From CBDBCK01 sp965203345 (GTDB taxonomy: Bacteria; Chloroflexota; Dehalococcoidia; Lucifugimonadales; Lucifugimonadaceae), in the NCBI GenBank assembly GCA_965203345.1, contig CBDBCK010000027.1, positions 496,001 to 560,000 on the forward strand: 64,000 bases of DNA. Direction: 5' to 3'. Under the pieces are notes generated by a model. That model did not search any database. It saw only the letters and a list, made by a program, of their open reading frames with translations, and had not been told where the DNA came from. Positions 12,101 to 24,100 of this stretch are shown piece by piece. A program made the translations under genes and the position numbers. The stretch's first letter is position 1, and the number at the start of each line of letters is the position of its first letter.

Positions 12101-15100
12101 AACGTTCCTTTGACTTATGATGAGGCCAACAATGTACTTGTGCGCGAGTTTAGATCTACGGTGACTATATCTGACGCTGTCCTTGTATCATTCGTTGAGC
12201 CTGGCTATGATGTAGTGGCTGGGGAGCCTTTAACGGTGACAGTATCTTTGGACTCCGACCCTCTGCGAACGGTAACGATAGCTGTATCAAGTGCGGAATC
12301 GTTTGTGTCCTTGAGCAGTAGTGAGTTGGTGTTCAGGTCGGGCGGCGTTCGTACTCAGGACCTGATAGTAACGGCTTCTTCAGCAGGCACAGCAACGTTG
12401 AGCTTTACTGATCTTCCTCCAGATATAATAACCGGGACGCCATCTACGGCGGTTATAGATATTACCGATAATGAACGACCTGTAGCAGATGCTGGTCCTG
12501 ACCAGACAGTGGCGGAAGGCGTGTTGGTGACGTTGGACGGTAGTGGGAGTACGGATCCTGAAGGCACGGATCTGTCATATTCGTGGGTTCAGACTTCAGG
12601 TGAGACTGTAACATTGTCCGATTCTGCCGTTGCCCAACCTACGTTTACTTCACCGGTTGGTCTTTCAAGAGACGCGGAGCTTTTGTTCTCGCTTGTTGTG
12701 ACAGATGGATTTGAACAGACAGGTGCGGTTTCCGATACAGTATTGATAACAGTTGAAGCGTCCAATCCTTCTGTGGTTGTGTCTTTCGTGTCATCTGATT
12801 ACGAGGTATCGGAAGGATCTTCCGTGGAGGTTCGTATAGTTCTGGACGTGGCCCCCCGCCGTTCGGTATCGGTAAATGTAATAGCTAGCGGTTTGGGCGG
12901 AGCAACTGAAGATGACTACCGTTTGTCCTTCACTTCATTCACGTTTGGTCCTGAAGCAAGAGAAGCAACGCTGGCTGTAACGGCGGTTGACGATTTGACT
13001 GACGATGACGGAGAGAGCGTATCTCTAGAGCTGATGCTGGACTCTTCATCTTCCAATGTATCGTTGGGTTCTCCGGCAACGGAGGAAGTATTGATACTGG
13101 ATGACGATGATCCTGTTGAACCTTTGGTGACTGTGTCATTCGGTGCTGCTCGTTACCCAGTAGAGACTGGCGGCATGGTACCGGTGACAGTATCTTTGGA
13201 CGCAGACCCTATTCAAAAGGTAACGATATCTGTATCAAGCAACCCTGCGATTGTGTCACTGAGTAGTGATGAGCTGGTATTCATGCCAGGGGCAAGTCGT
13301 GATCAGGACCTGATGGTAACGGCGTTAGCGGTAGGCACAGCAACGTTGAGCTTTATTAATCTTCCTTCAGGCGTAACAGGGGGGACATATTCTACGGCGG
13401 TTATTGAGGTTACGGATGCTCCTGTTGAACCTGTTGGTGTGTCAGTGTCATTCGGTGCATCTAGTTATACCGTCAGGGAAGGTGAAGAAATACCTGTGAC
13501 AGTTATACTGGACATGGATCCTGGACGTGATGTGACGATAAGAATATTGGCAGACAGCCCTAATATCTCTTTGCCTACACCAGACGTAATGTTCCTGTCA
13601 GGTAGTGTTCTTACGATGGAGTTGAGGGTATCAGGTTCTGGCGAAGGTATAGCTACTCTGAGATTTGATACTCTTCCTGAAGGCGTGATACGAGGTACTC
13701 CTCCTACGACTAATATAATGATTCTTAACAGTGATGGCGGTGTTTGCAGTAGGACGCAGGAGGTAGCGGCAGCCCTTGCTCAGGTTTCAACTGTTGATCA
13801 CTGTGCAGACGTTACCGCTGCTCACTTGATGACGATAACGGATTTGGATCTGTCTATTATGTCAATAGAGAATCTGTCGGTTGGTGATTTTGCTGGTCTG
13901 ACGGCGTTAGAGAGGCTGTTATTGGATCACAACTCACTAGATACCTTGCCTGCTGGTTTGTTCAACGATCTGACGTTTTTGGAAACTCTAGATCTTTCCA
14001 ACAACGAACTGTCGGAGTTGTCTTCAGGTCTGTTCAGCTCTTTGACGAGGTTACAGCTCCTTGAGCTGGACAACAACGCCTTGATGGACTTACCTTCCGA
14101 TATATTCACAGGGCTGGGTATGCTGGAACGTTTGTGGCTGAACAGTAACCGGTTCCACTCTTTGCCCGCTGATATATTTATGGATCAAGCCGGACTGGCT
14201 ATAGATACAACACCTGGTAATGTGTTGCGTTTGGATGGCAACCTTTGGGACTTTGGACTTTCCTCTACGGATGTATCTGTAGCAGAAGAAGCTGGAGCTG
14301 TAGACGTTATGGTTTCGCTTACGCATTCTTTGGACTATGACCTTGTGTTGAGTGTGTCAACTATAGGCGATACAGCAGGTAGTTCGGATTACACTTTGTC
14401 AGCTACGGAGTTGATGATTCCTGCTGGCACACGTTCTGGGACGATCTCTGTATCTATTGACGACGATCCGGACTATGAAATGGCAGAGAGGTTTGAGGTG
14501 TTGTTCAGCGATGGTCCTGGGGTTCTGTCTGGTGGTTCCTTTGAAAGTACCAGTTCGACTTCCGAGGTAACTATTCTGGAGAGCGATGGTTCTGCTGTAA
14601 CGGTGTCCTTTGACCAATCGGATTATGTTGTTGCGGAGGGTGCTTCTATGGAATTGTCGTTAGTTCTTGATAGACAGTCTGGTCGGACATTGGAGATAGG
14701 TGTATTGGTGACTCTCGGAGGCTCAACTACTTCCGCCGATTACGAAATACTTCCTGCTACTGTAACGTTCGGACCTGCTGAAACGGTTGCGACTATCACA
14801 TTTGAAGCTGTGAATGACACTGTGGATGACGATGATGAGGTTGTAGTTCTGGGACTAGACCTTACTGGTCTTCGTGGTGTGAGTGAAGGAACGCACGTGC
14901 CTGCGCGTGTGACTATAGAGGACGATGACGATCCTGAAGTATCTGTGTCATTTAGAACTTCTACTTATGAGCTATCGGAGGAATCGTCATCAATGCCCGT
15001 AGAGGTGATATTAAGTGCGGATCCTGAGAGGACGTTGGTGGTATCTATAGCCGTCACGGGAGACGCTGCTTCATCATTGATGGGGATTCCAGAATCATTA

Positions 15101-18100
15101 ACGTTTATGGCAGGTGGTGCCGTTATCCAAAGCTTCACAGTTACTGCCTCGGATGACGCTAACTTGATCGATGAACAGGTGGTACTGATGTTGAGTGTTC
15201 CTGCGGAAGATGATCGTGCTGATGTAGGGGATCCTGGGACCACAACGTTGAGTGTGCTGGATAACGACATACCTAGCGTGGAGGTGTCATTCGGACAGGA
15301 CATTTACATATTGCCTGAGGGCGGTATGGTGTCATTATTTGTGAACTTGAGCGAGGCACCCCTCCGTGACGTTGAGATATCGGTATCAAGTACTGGGGAC
15401 GTTTCAGACATTGCTGAGACTATTCCAACGACAATAACGTTTGCAGCGGATGCGACGAGGGCTGTTGTTACATTGATCGGTATACCAGAGGAAGAGGATG
15501 ACGATGACAAGAGCGTAACGCTGTCCTTGGATGCTACTGATCTTCCACGCGGGTTTTCAGTCGTTACTCCTTCGATTACGACTGTGATGATAGAAGACGA
15601 TGATGATCCTGAAGTATCTGTGTCATTTAGAACTTCTACTTATCGGCTAGAGGAATCGTCATCAATGCCCGTAGAGGTGATATTAAGTGCGGATCCTGAG
15701 AGGACGTTGGTGGTATCTATAACCGTCACGGGAGGCGGTGCTGCATCATTGACGGGGATTCCAGAATCATTAACGTTTATGGCAGGTGGTGACGTTGTCC
15801 AAAGCTTCACAATTACTGCCCCGAATGACGCTAACTCGATCGATGAACAGGTGGTACTGATGTTGAGTGTTCCTGCGGAAGATACTCGTGCTGATGTAGG
15901 GGATCCTGGGACCACAACGTTGAGTGTGCTGGATGACGATGAAGCAGTTACAACCCCTGTTGAGGTGTCAGTGTCGTTCGACGAACCGGCCTATAGGATA
16001 TTTGAAGGTCAAACATTGGACGTGTCGGTGGTTCTGGATGTGGATCCTGGCCGCAATTTGGCAATAACTATAGTGGGTTCAGGTGTTGGCACATCGGCTG
16101 TTGTATCTGGATTGCCAGCGACAGTGGAGTTTAGTCCAGGTGTGACGGAGGTGTCCTTCTCTTTGTCTGCAATAGACGACTCAACGGACGAAGATGGGGA
16201 GACATTGCTTCTGGAGTTTGATGAATTGCCGTCGGATGTATCTGTCGGCACTCAATCAAGTGCAATAGTGTCAATAATGGATAACGACTCCATATTGGGT
16301 GTGTGTTCCAGGACTGAAGAAGTTCAGGATGCGATTATAGAGGCAGTTAATGGACTTCCTGGCGTTACGGTTGAGAGTTGTACTGATGTTACCGTGGCTC
16401 ATCTGGGCCAAATAGGGGATTTGGGGATTGATGGGACAGAGGTTATGACGCTGCAGTCTGGCGACTTTTCCGGACTGACTTCGTTGCAGAGACTTGAGAT
16501 ATTTGACAACCAGAATCTGACGACCCTTCCTCAAGGACTGTTTGCCGATCTGGGCTCGCTTCGGACCCTTGACCTGCGTAGTAATGCTGTGACTACTTTG
16601 CCATCGGACGTGTTTGCTGGTCTGAATAACCTTGAGCTCCTTTTCCTGGATGATAATGGTCTGACATCTTTGCCATCGGATGTGTTCACTGGTCTGAATA
16701 ACCTTGAGTCCCTTTCCCTGTCTAATAATTCTCTGACTACTTTGCCGCCTGGTGTGATATCACCTGAACTGGAAGCGAGAGCTTTTATAACTCTGGCTGG
16801 CAATCCCTGGGCTTCTCCCCTTTCTGTATCTGACGCGAGTGTGTCTGAAACCGCTGGTGCTGTGTCCATAACCGTTAACCTCTTGGAAAACCTGGGTTAT
16901 GACCTGACGTTGTCAGTATCCACGTCTGATGTTAGTGCGACGTCAGGTTCTGACTATGTTGCGTTGTCTGATGAGTTGCTGACGATAGGCTCTGATGCTT
17001 CAATGGGCACAGTTGCTGTGTCTATATTGCCAGACTTTCTACCTGAAGGCGATGAGACGTTTGAGCTGGTGTTCACGAACGTTCCGTTAATTCCTGATGA
17101 ATCCACGGGTGAGCTTGTGCGCGAGGTTAGATCTACGGTGACTATATCTGACTCTGATACTGTCTTTGTATCATTCGTTGAGCCTGTTTATAATGTGGTG
17201 GCTGGCGAGACTGTAGACGTGGAAGTATATTTGACCTCCGACCCTCTACGAGCGGTAACGGTAACAATAGGTGTATCAAGTGCCGAATCGCTTGTGTCAT
17301 TGAGTAGTGATACGTTGGAGTTTATTCCGGGAGGCGTTCGTACCCAGTCAGTGACAGTAACGGCATCATCGGTAGGCACGTCAAGGTTGAGCTTTATTGA
17401 TCTTCATTCAGATGTAACAGCTGGGACACATTCTACGACGGTTATAGATATTACCTCTACTGAACGACCTGTAGCGGATGCTGGCCCTGACCAGACAGTG
17501 ATGGAAGGGGTGTTGGTGACGTTAGACGGTAGCGGGAGTACGGATCCTGAAGGCACGCCTCTGTCATATTCGTGGGTTCAGTCTTCAGGTGAGACTGTAA
17601 CACTGTCCGATTCTGCTATTGCTCAACCTACGTTTACTTCACCGGTTGGTCTGTTAACAGACGCGGAGCTTTTGTTCACCCTCGTTGTGACAGATGACAC
17701 TGGCCAGACAAGTGCGGTTTCGGATACAGTATTGATAACAGTTGAAGCATCTACTCCTGCCGTGGTTGTGTCATTCGTATCAGCTGATTACGCGGTATCG
17801 GAAGGATCTTCCGTGGAGGTTCTTGCAGTTCTGGATATATTACCTCGTCGGACGGTGTCTGTAAATGTATTAGCGAGCGGTTTGGGTGGAGCCATGGAAG
17901 ATGACTACATTTTGTCTGTCACTTCATTCACGTTTGGTCCTGAAGAAAGAGAAGCAACGCTTGCTGTAACTGCAGTTGACGATCTGGCTGAGGAAGACGG
18001 AGAGAGGGTATCTCTGGCGCTGATGCTGGACTCTTCATCGTCCAATGTATCGTTGGGATCTCCTTCAACTGAGGAAGTATTGCTACTGGACGTTAATGTG

Positions 18101-21100
18101 TGCGACAGGACCGAGGAAGTTCGGGATGCGATTATAACGGCAGCTAATGCTCTTCCCGGGGTTACGGTCACGGGTTGTGAAGAAATTACCGAGGCTCATC
18201 TGTCAGGCATAAGCGAGTTGACTATTAGTAATGAACCAGGCCTTACTAGACTGCAGTTTGGAGACTTCTCCGGGCTGACTTCGTTGATGACAGTTGCTAT
18301 ATCTTTCAACTATAATCTGCGGACCCTTCCTCAAGGACTGTTTGCCAATCTGGGTATGCTTGAGAGACTTGACCTGTATGATAATTCTCTGACTTCTTTG
18401 CCTTCGGGTGTGTTCACTGGTCTGGATAACCTTGAAGAACTTGACCTGGGTGGTAATGGTCTGACATCTTTGCCTTCGGGTGTGTTCACTGGTCTGGATA
18501 ACCTTGAGTCCCTTTTCCTGGATAGTAATGGTCTGACATCTTTGCCTTCGGGTGTGTTCACTGGTCTGGATAACCTTGAGTCCCTTTTCCTGGATAGTAA
18601 TGGTCTGACATCTTTGCCTTCGGGTGTGTTCACTGGTCTGGATAACCTTGAGTCCCTTTTCCTGGATAGTAATGGTCTGACTTCTTTGCCGCCTGGTGTG
18701 ATATCACCTGAACTGGAAGCGAGACTCGGTTCTAGTCTAGCTCTGACGGACAACCCCTGGGCTTCTCCCCTTTCTGTATCTGACGCGAGTGTGTCTGAAG
18801 CCGCTGGAACTGTGTCCATAACCGTTAACCTCTTGGAAAACCTGGATTACGACCTGGCGTTGTCAGTATCCACGTCTGATGTTAGTGCGACGTCAGGTTC
18901 TGACTATGTTGCGTTGTCTGATAAGTTGCTGGCGATAGGATCTGAAGATGCAGTAACCGGCGCAATAGTAGGCACAGTTGATGTGGATATATTGCCAGAC
19001 TCTCTACCTGAAGGTGCTGAGACGTTTGAGCTGGTGTTCACAAACGTTCCTGTGATTTATGATGAATTCACGCGTGAGCTTGTGCGCGAGGTTAGATCTA
19101 CGGTGACTATATCTGATCCTTTTGAGGTGTCAGTGTCGTTCGGCGAACCGGCCTATAGGATATTTGAAGGTCAAACATTGGATGTGTCGGTGGTTCTGGA
19201 TGCGGATCCTGGCCGTAATTTGGCAATAACTATAGTGGGTTCAAGTGTTGGCACATCGGCTGTTGTATCCGGGTTGCCAGCGACAGTGGAGTTTAGTCCA
19301 GGTGTGACGGAGGTGTCCTTCTCCTTGTCTGCAATAGACGACTCAACGGACGAAGATGGGGAGACATTGCTTCTGGAGTTTGATGAATTGCCGTCGGATG
19401 TATCTGTCGGCACTCAATCAAGTGCAATAGTGTCAATAATGGATAACGACTCCATATTGGGTGTGTGTTCCAGGACTGAAGAAGTTCAGGATGCGATTAT
19501 AGAGGCAGTTAATGGACTTCCTGGCGTTACGGTTGAGAGTTGTACTGATGTTACCGTGGCTCATCTGGGGGCAATAAGGGTGTTGGAGATTGCCTTCACA
19601 GAGATTACTGAACTGCAGTTTGGAGACTTTTCCGGACTGACTTCGTTGCAGATACTTGAGATATTGTACAACCAGAATCTGACGACCCTTCCTCAAGGAC
19701 TGTTTGCAGATCTGGGTATGCTTGAGAGACTTGAGCTGGATGATAATTCTCTGACTTCTTTATCTTCGGCTGTATTCACTGGTCTGGATAACCTTGAGCG
19801 CCTTTCCCTTTTTGATAATTCTCTGACTTCTTTGCCTTCGGCTGTGTTCACTGGTCTGGCTAACCTTGAAGAACTTGACCTGGGTGGTAATTCTCTGACT
19901 TCTTTGCCTTCGGCTGTGTTCACTGGTCTGGCTAACCTTGAGTCCCTTTTACTGGATAGTAATGGTCTGACATCTTTGCCGCCTGGTGTGATATCACCTG
20001 AGCTGGAAGCGAGCCTCAGTATTCTAAGGCTGAATAACAACCCCTGGGCTTCTCCCCTTTCTGTATCTGACGCGAGGGTGTCTGAAGCCGCTGGTGCTGT
20101 GTCCATAACGGTTAACCTCTTGGAAAACCTGGATTACGACCTGGCGTTGTCAGTATCCACGTCTGATTTTAGTGCGACGTCAGGTTCTGACTATGTTGCG
20201 TTGTCTGATGAGTTGCTGGCGATAGGATCTGAAGATGCAGTAACCGGCGCAATAGTAGGCACAGTTAATGTAGATATATTGCCAGACTCTCTACCTGAAG
20301 GCGCTGAGACGTTTGAGCTGGTGTTCACAAACGTTCCTGTGATTTATGATAGATTCACGGGTGAGCTTGTGCGCGAGATTAGATCTACGGTGACTATATA
20401 TGATCCTTTTGCGGTGTCAGTGTCGTTCGGCGAACCGGCATATAGGATATTTGAAGGTCAAACATTGGACGTGTCGGTGGTTCTGAATTCGGATTCTGGC
20501 CGCAATTTGGCAATAACTATAGTGGGTTCAAGTGTTGGCACATCGGCTGTTGTATCCGGGTTGCCAGCGACAGTGGAGTTTAGTCCAGGTGTGACGGAGG
20601 TGTCCTTCTCCTTGTCCGCAATAGACGACTCAACGGATGAAGATGGGGAGACATTGCTTCTGGAGTTTGGTGAATTGCCGTCGGATATATCTGTCGGCAC
20701 TCAATCAAGTGCAATAGTGTCAATAATGGATAACGACTCCATATTGGGTGTGTGTGCCAGGACTGAAGAAGTTCAGCGTGCGATTATAGAGGCAGTTGAT
20801 GGACTTGCTGGCATTACGGTTGAGAGTTGTACTGAGGTTACCGTGGCTCATCTGGGCCAAATAGGGGAGTTGGGGATTGATGGGACAGAGGTTGTGACTC
20901 TGCAGTCTGGCGACTTTTCCGGACTGACTGGATTGGGAGAACTTACTATAAGGCGTAACCAGAATCTGACGACCCTTCCTCAAGGACTGTTTGCCGATCT
21001 GGGCTCGCTTCGGACCCTTGACCTGCATAGTAATGCTGTGACTACTTTGCCATCGGATGTGTTCGCTGGTCTGGATAACCTTGAAGAACTTACCCTGTCT

Positions 21101-24100
21101 AATAATTCTCTGACTACTTTGCCTTCGGGTGTGTTCACTGGTCTGGGCTCGCTTCGGGGACTTGGCCTGCATAATAATTCTCTGACTACTTTGCTATCGG
21201 ATGTGTTCGCTGGTCTGAATAACCTTGAGGGACTTGACCTGGATAATAATTCTCTGACTACTTTGCCATCGGATGTGTTCACTGGTCTGGATAACCTTGA
21301 GCGCCTTGAGCTGAATGATAATTCTCTGACTACTTTGCCATCGGATGTGTTCGCTGGTCTGGACTCGCTTCAGTGGCTTTTCCTGTCTAATAATTCTCTG
21401 ACTACTTTGCCATCGGATGTGTTCGCTGGTCTGAATAACCTTGATTTCCTTTTCCTGTCTAATAATTCTCTGACTACTTTGCCATCGGATGTGTTCGCTG
21501 GTCTGGACTCGCTTCAGTGGCTTTTCCTGTCTAATAATTCTCTGACTACTTTGCCATCGGACGTGTTCACCGGTCTGAATAACCTTTATATCCTTAGACT
21601 GAATAATAATTCTCTGACTACTTTGCCATCGGATGTGTTCACTGGTCTGAATAACCTTGAGAGGCTTTACCTGGATAATAATTCTCTGACTACTTTGCCA
21701 TCGGATGTGTTCACTGGTCTGGTTAGTCTTGAGGACCTTTTCCTGTCTAATAATGGTCTGACTACTTTGCCATCGGGTGTGTTCACTGGTCTGGTCTCGC
21801 TTCAAGAACTTTACCTGGGTGTTAATTCTCTGGCTGTGACTACTTTGCCATCGGACGTGTTCACCGGTCTGAATAACCTTTATATCCTTAGACTGAATAA
21901 TAATTCTCTGACTACTTTGCCATCGGATGTGTTCACTGGTCTGAATAACCTTGAGAGGCTTTACCTGGATAATAATTCTCTGACTACTTTGCCATCGGAT
22001 GTGTTCACCGGTCTGGATAACCTTGTTTTGCTTTGGCTGAATAATAATTCTCTGACTACTTTGCCATCGGATGTGTTCACTGGTCTGGATAACCTTGAGT
22101 ACCTTATCCTGTTTAGTAATTCTCTGACTACTTTGCCATCGGATGTGTTCACTGGTCTGGATAGGCTTGAGGCACTTCGCCTGGATTATAATTCTCTGAC
22201 TACTTTGCCACCGGATGTGTTCTCTGGTCTGTATGACCTTGGGGTACTTCTCCTGGATAATAATTCTCTGACTACTTTGCCTTCGGGTGTGTTCACTGAT
22301 CTGGACTCGCTTTCCCGACTTCGCCTGGATAATAATTCTCTGACTACTTTGCCATCGGATGTGTTCTCTGGTCTGGGTAGGCTTGAGGACCTTTTCCTGT
22401 TTAATAATTCTCTGACTACTTTGCCATCGGATGTGTTCACTGGTCTGTATGACCTTGAGGTACTTCTCCTGTCTAATAATTCTCTGACTACTTTGCCATC
22501 GGATGTGTTCACTGGTCTGGATAGGCTTGAGAGCCTTTCCCTGTTTAATAATTCTCTGACTACTTTGCCATCGGGTGTGTTCACTGGTCTGTATGACCTT
22601 GAGGTACTTCGCCTGCATAGTAATTCTCTGACTTCTTTGCCGCCTGGTGTGATATCACCTGAACTGGAAGCGGGACTCAATGTTCTAAGTCTGAGCAACA
22701 ACCCCTGGGCTTCTCCCCTTTCTGTATCTGACGCGAGTGTGTCTGAAGCCGCTGGAACTGTGTCCGTAACCGTTAACCTCTTGGAAAACCTGGATTACGA
22801 CCTGGCGTTGTCAGTATCCACGTCTGATGTTAGTGCGACGTCAGGTTCTGACTATGTTGCGTTGTCTGATGTGTTGCTGACGATAGGATCTGAAGATGCA
22901 GTAACCGGCGCAATAGTAGGCACAGTTGATGTAGATATATTGCCAGACTCTCTACCTGAAGGCGCTGAGACGTTTGAGCTGGTGTTCACAAACGTTCCTG
23001 TGATTTATGATAGATTCACGGGTGAGCTTGTGCGCGAGATTAGATCTACGGTGACTATATATGAACCTGTTGAGGTGTCAGTGTCGTTCGGCGAACCGGC
23101 CTATAGGATATTTGAAGGTCAAACATTGGACGTGTCGGTGGTTCTGGATGTGGATCCTGGGCGTAATTTGGCAATAACTATAGTGGGTTCAGGTGTTGGC
23201 ACATCGGCTGTTGTATCCGGGTTGCCAGCAACAGTGGAGTTTAGTCCAGGTGTGACGGAGGTGTCCTTCTCCTTGTCCGCAATAGACGACTCAACGGACG
23301 AAGATGGGGAGACATTGCTTCTGGAGTTTGATGAATTGCCGTCGGATGTATCTGTGGGCACTCAATCAAGTGCAATAGTGTCAATAATGGATAACGACTC
23401 CATATTGGGTGTGTGTGCCAGGACTGAGGAAGTTCAGCGTGCGATTATAGAGGCAGTTAATGGACTTGCTGGCGTTACGGTTGAGAGTTGTACTGAGGTT
23501 ACCGTGGCTCATCTGGGCCAAATAGGGAGTTTGTTTATTGAGAGTACAGAGGTTGTGACTCTGCAGTCTGGAGACTTTTCCGGACTGACTTCGTTGCAGA
23601 GACTTGAGATATTTGACAACCAGAATCTGACGACCCTTCCTCAAGGACTGTTTGCCGATCTGGGTATGCTTGAGCGCCTTACGCTGTTTGATAATGGTCT
23701 GACTACTTTGCCATCGGATGCGTTCACTGGTCTGGATAACCTTCAGGTACTTAGGCTGCATAATAATTCTCTGACTACTTTGCCATCGGGTGTGTTCACT
23801 GGCCTGGTCTCGCTTCAGCTCCTTTTACTGGATAATAATTCTCTGACTACTTTGCCATCGGATGTGTTCGCTGGTCTGGACTCGCTTCAGTGGCTTTACC
23901 TGTTTAATAATTCTCTGACTACTTTGCCATCGGGTGTGTTCACTGGCCTGGTCTCGCTTCAGGTACTTTGGCTGCATAATAATTCTCTGACTACTTTGCC
24001 ATCGGGTGTGTTCACTGGTCTGGTCTCGCTTCGGGAGATTACCCTGAATAATAATTCTTTGACTACTTTGCCATCGGATGTGTTCTCTGGTCTGGGTAGT

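Noticed and set aside
21194..22618. Antisense open frame of 474 codons across LRR block 10
   Set aside because: It mirrors the 72-bp repeat: one antisense frame of the repeat lacks stops, so repetition keeps it open. Its translation is a low-complexity echo of the sense repeat (EHIRWQSSQRII) with no independent start signal.
20966..22627. CRISPR-like regular 72-bp repeats
   Set aside because: There are no unique spacers between short repeats; the whole 72 bp is related between copies and codes for 24-residue LRRs in frame.
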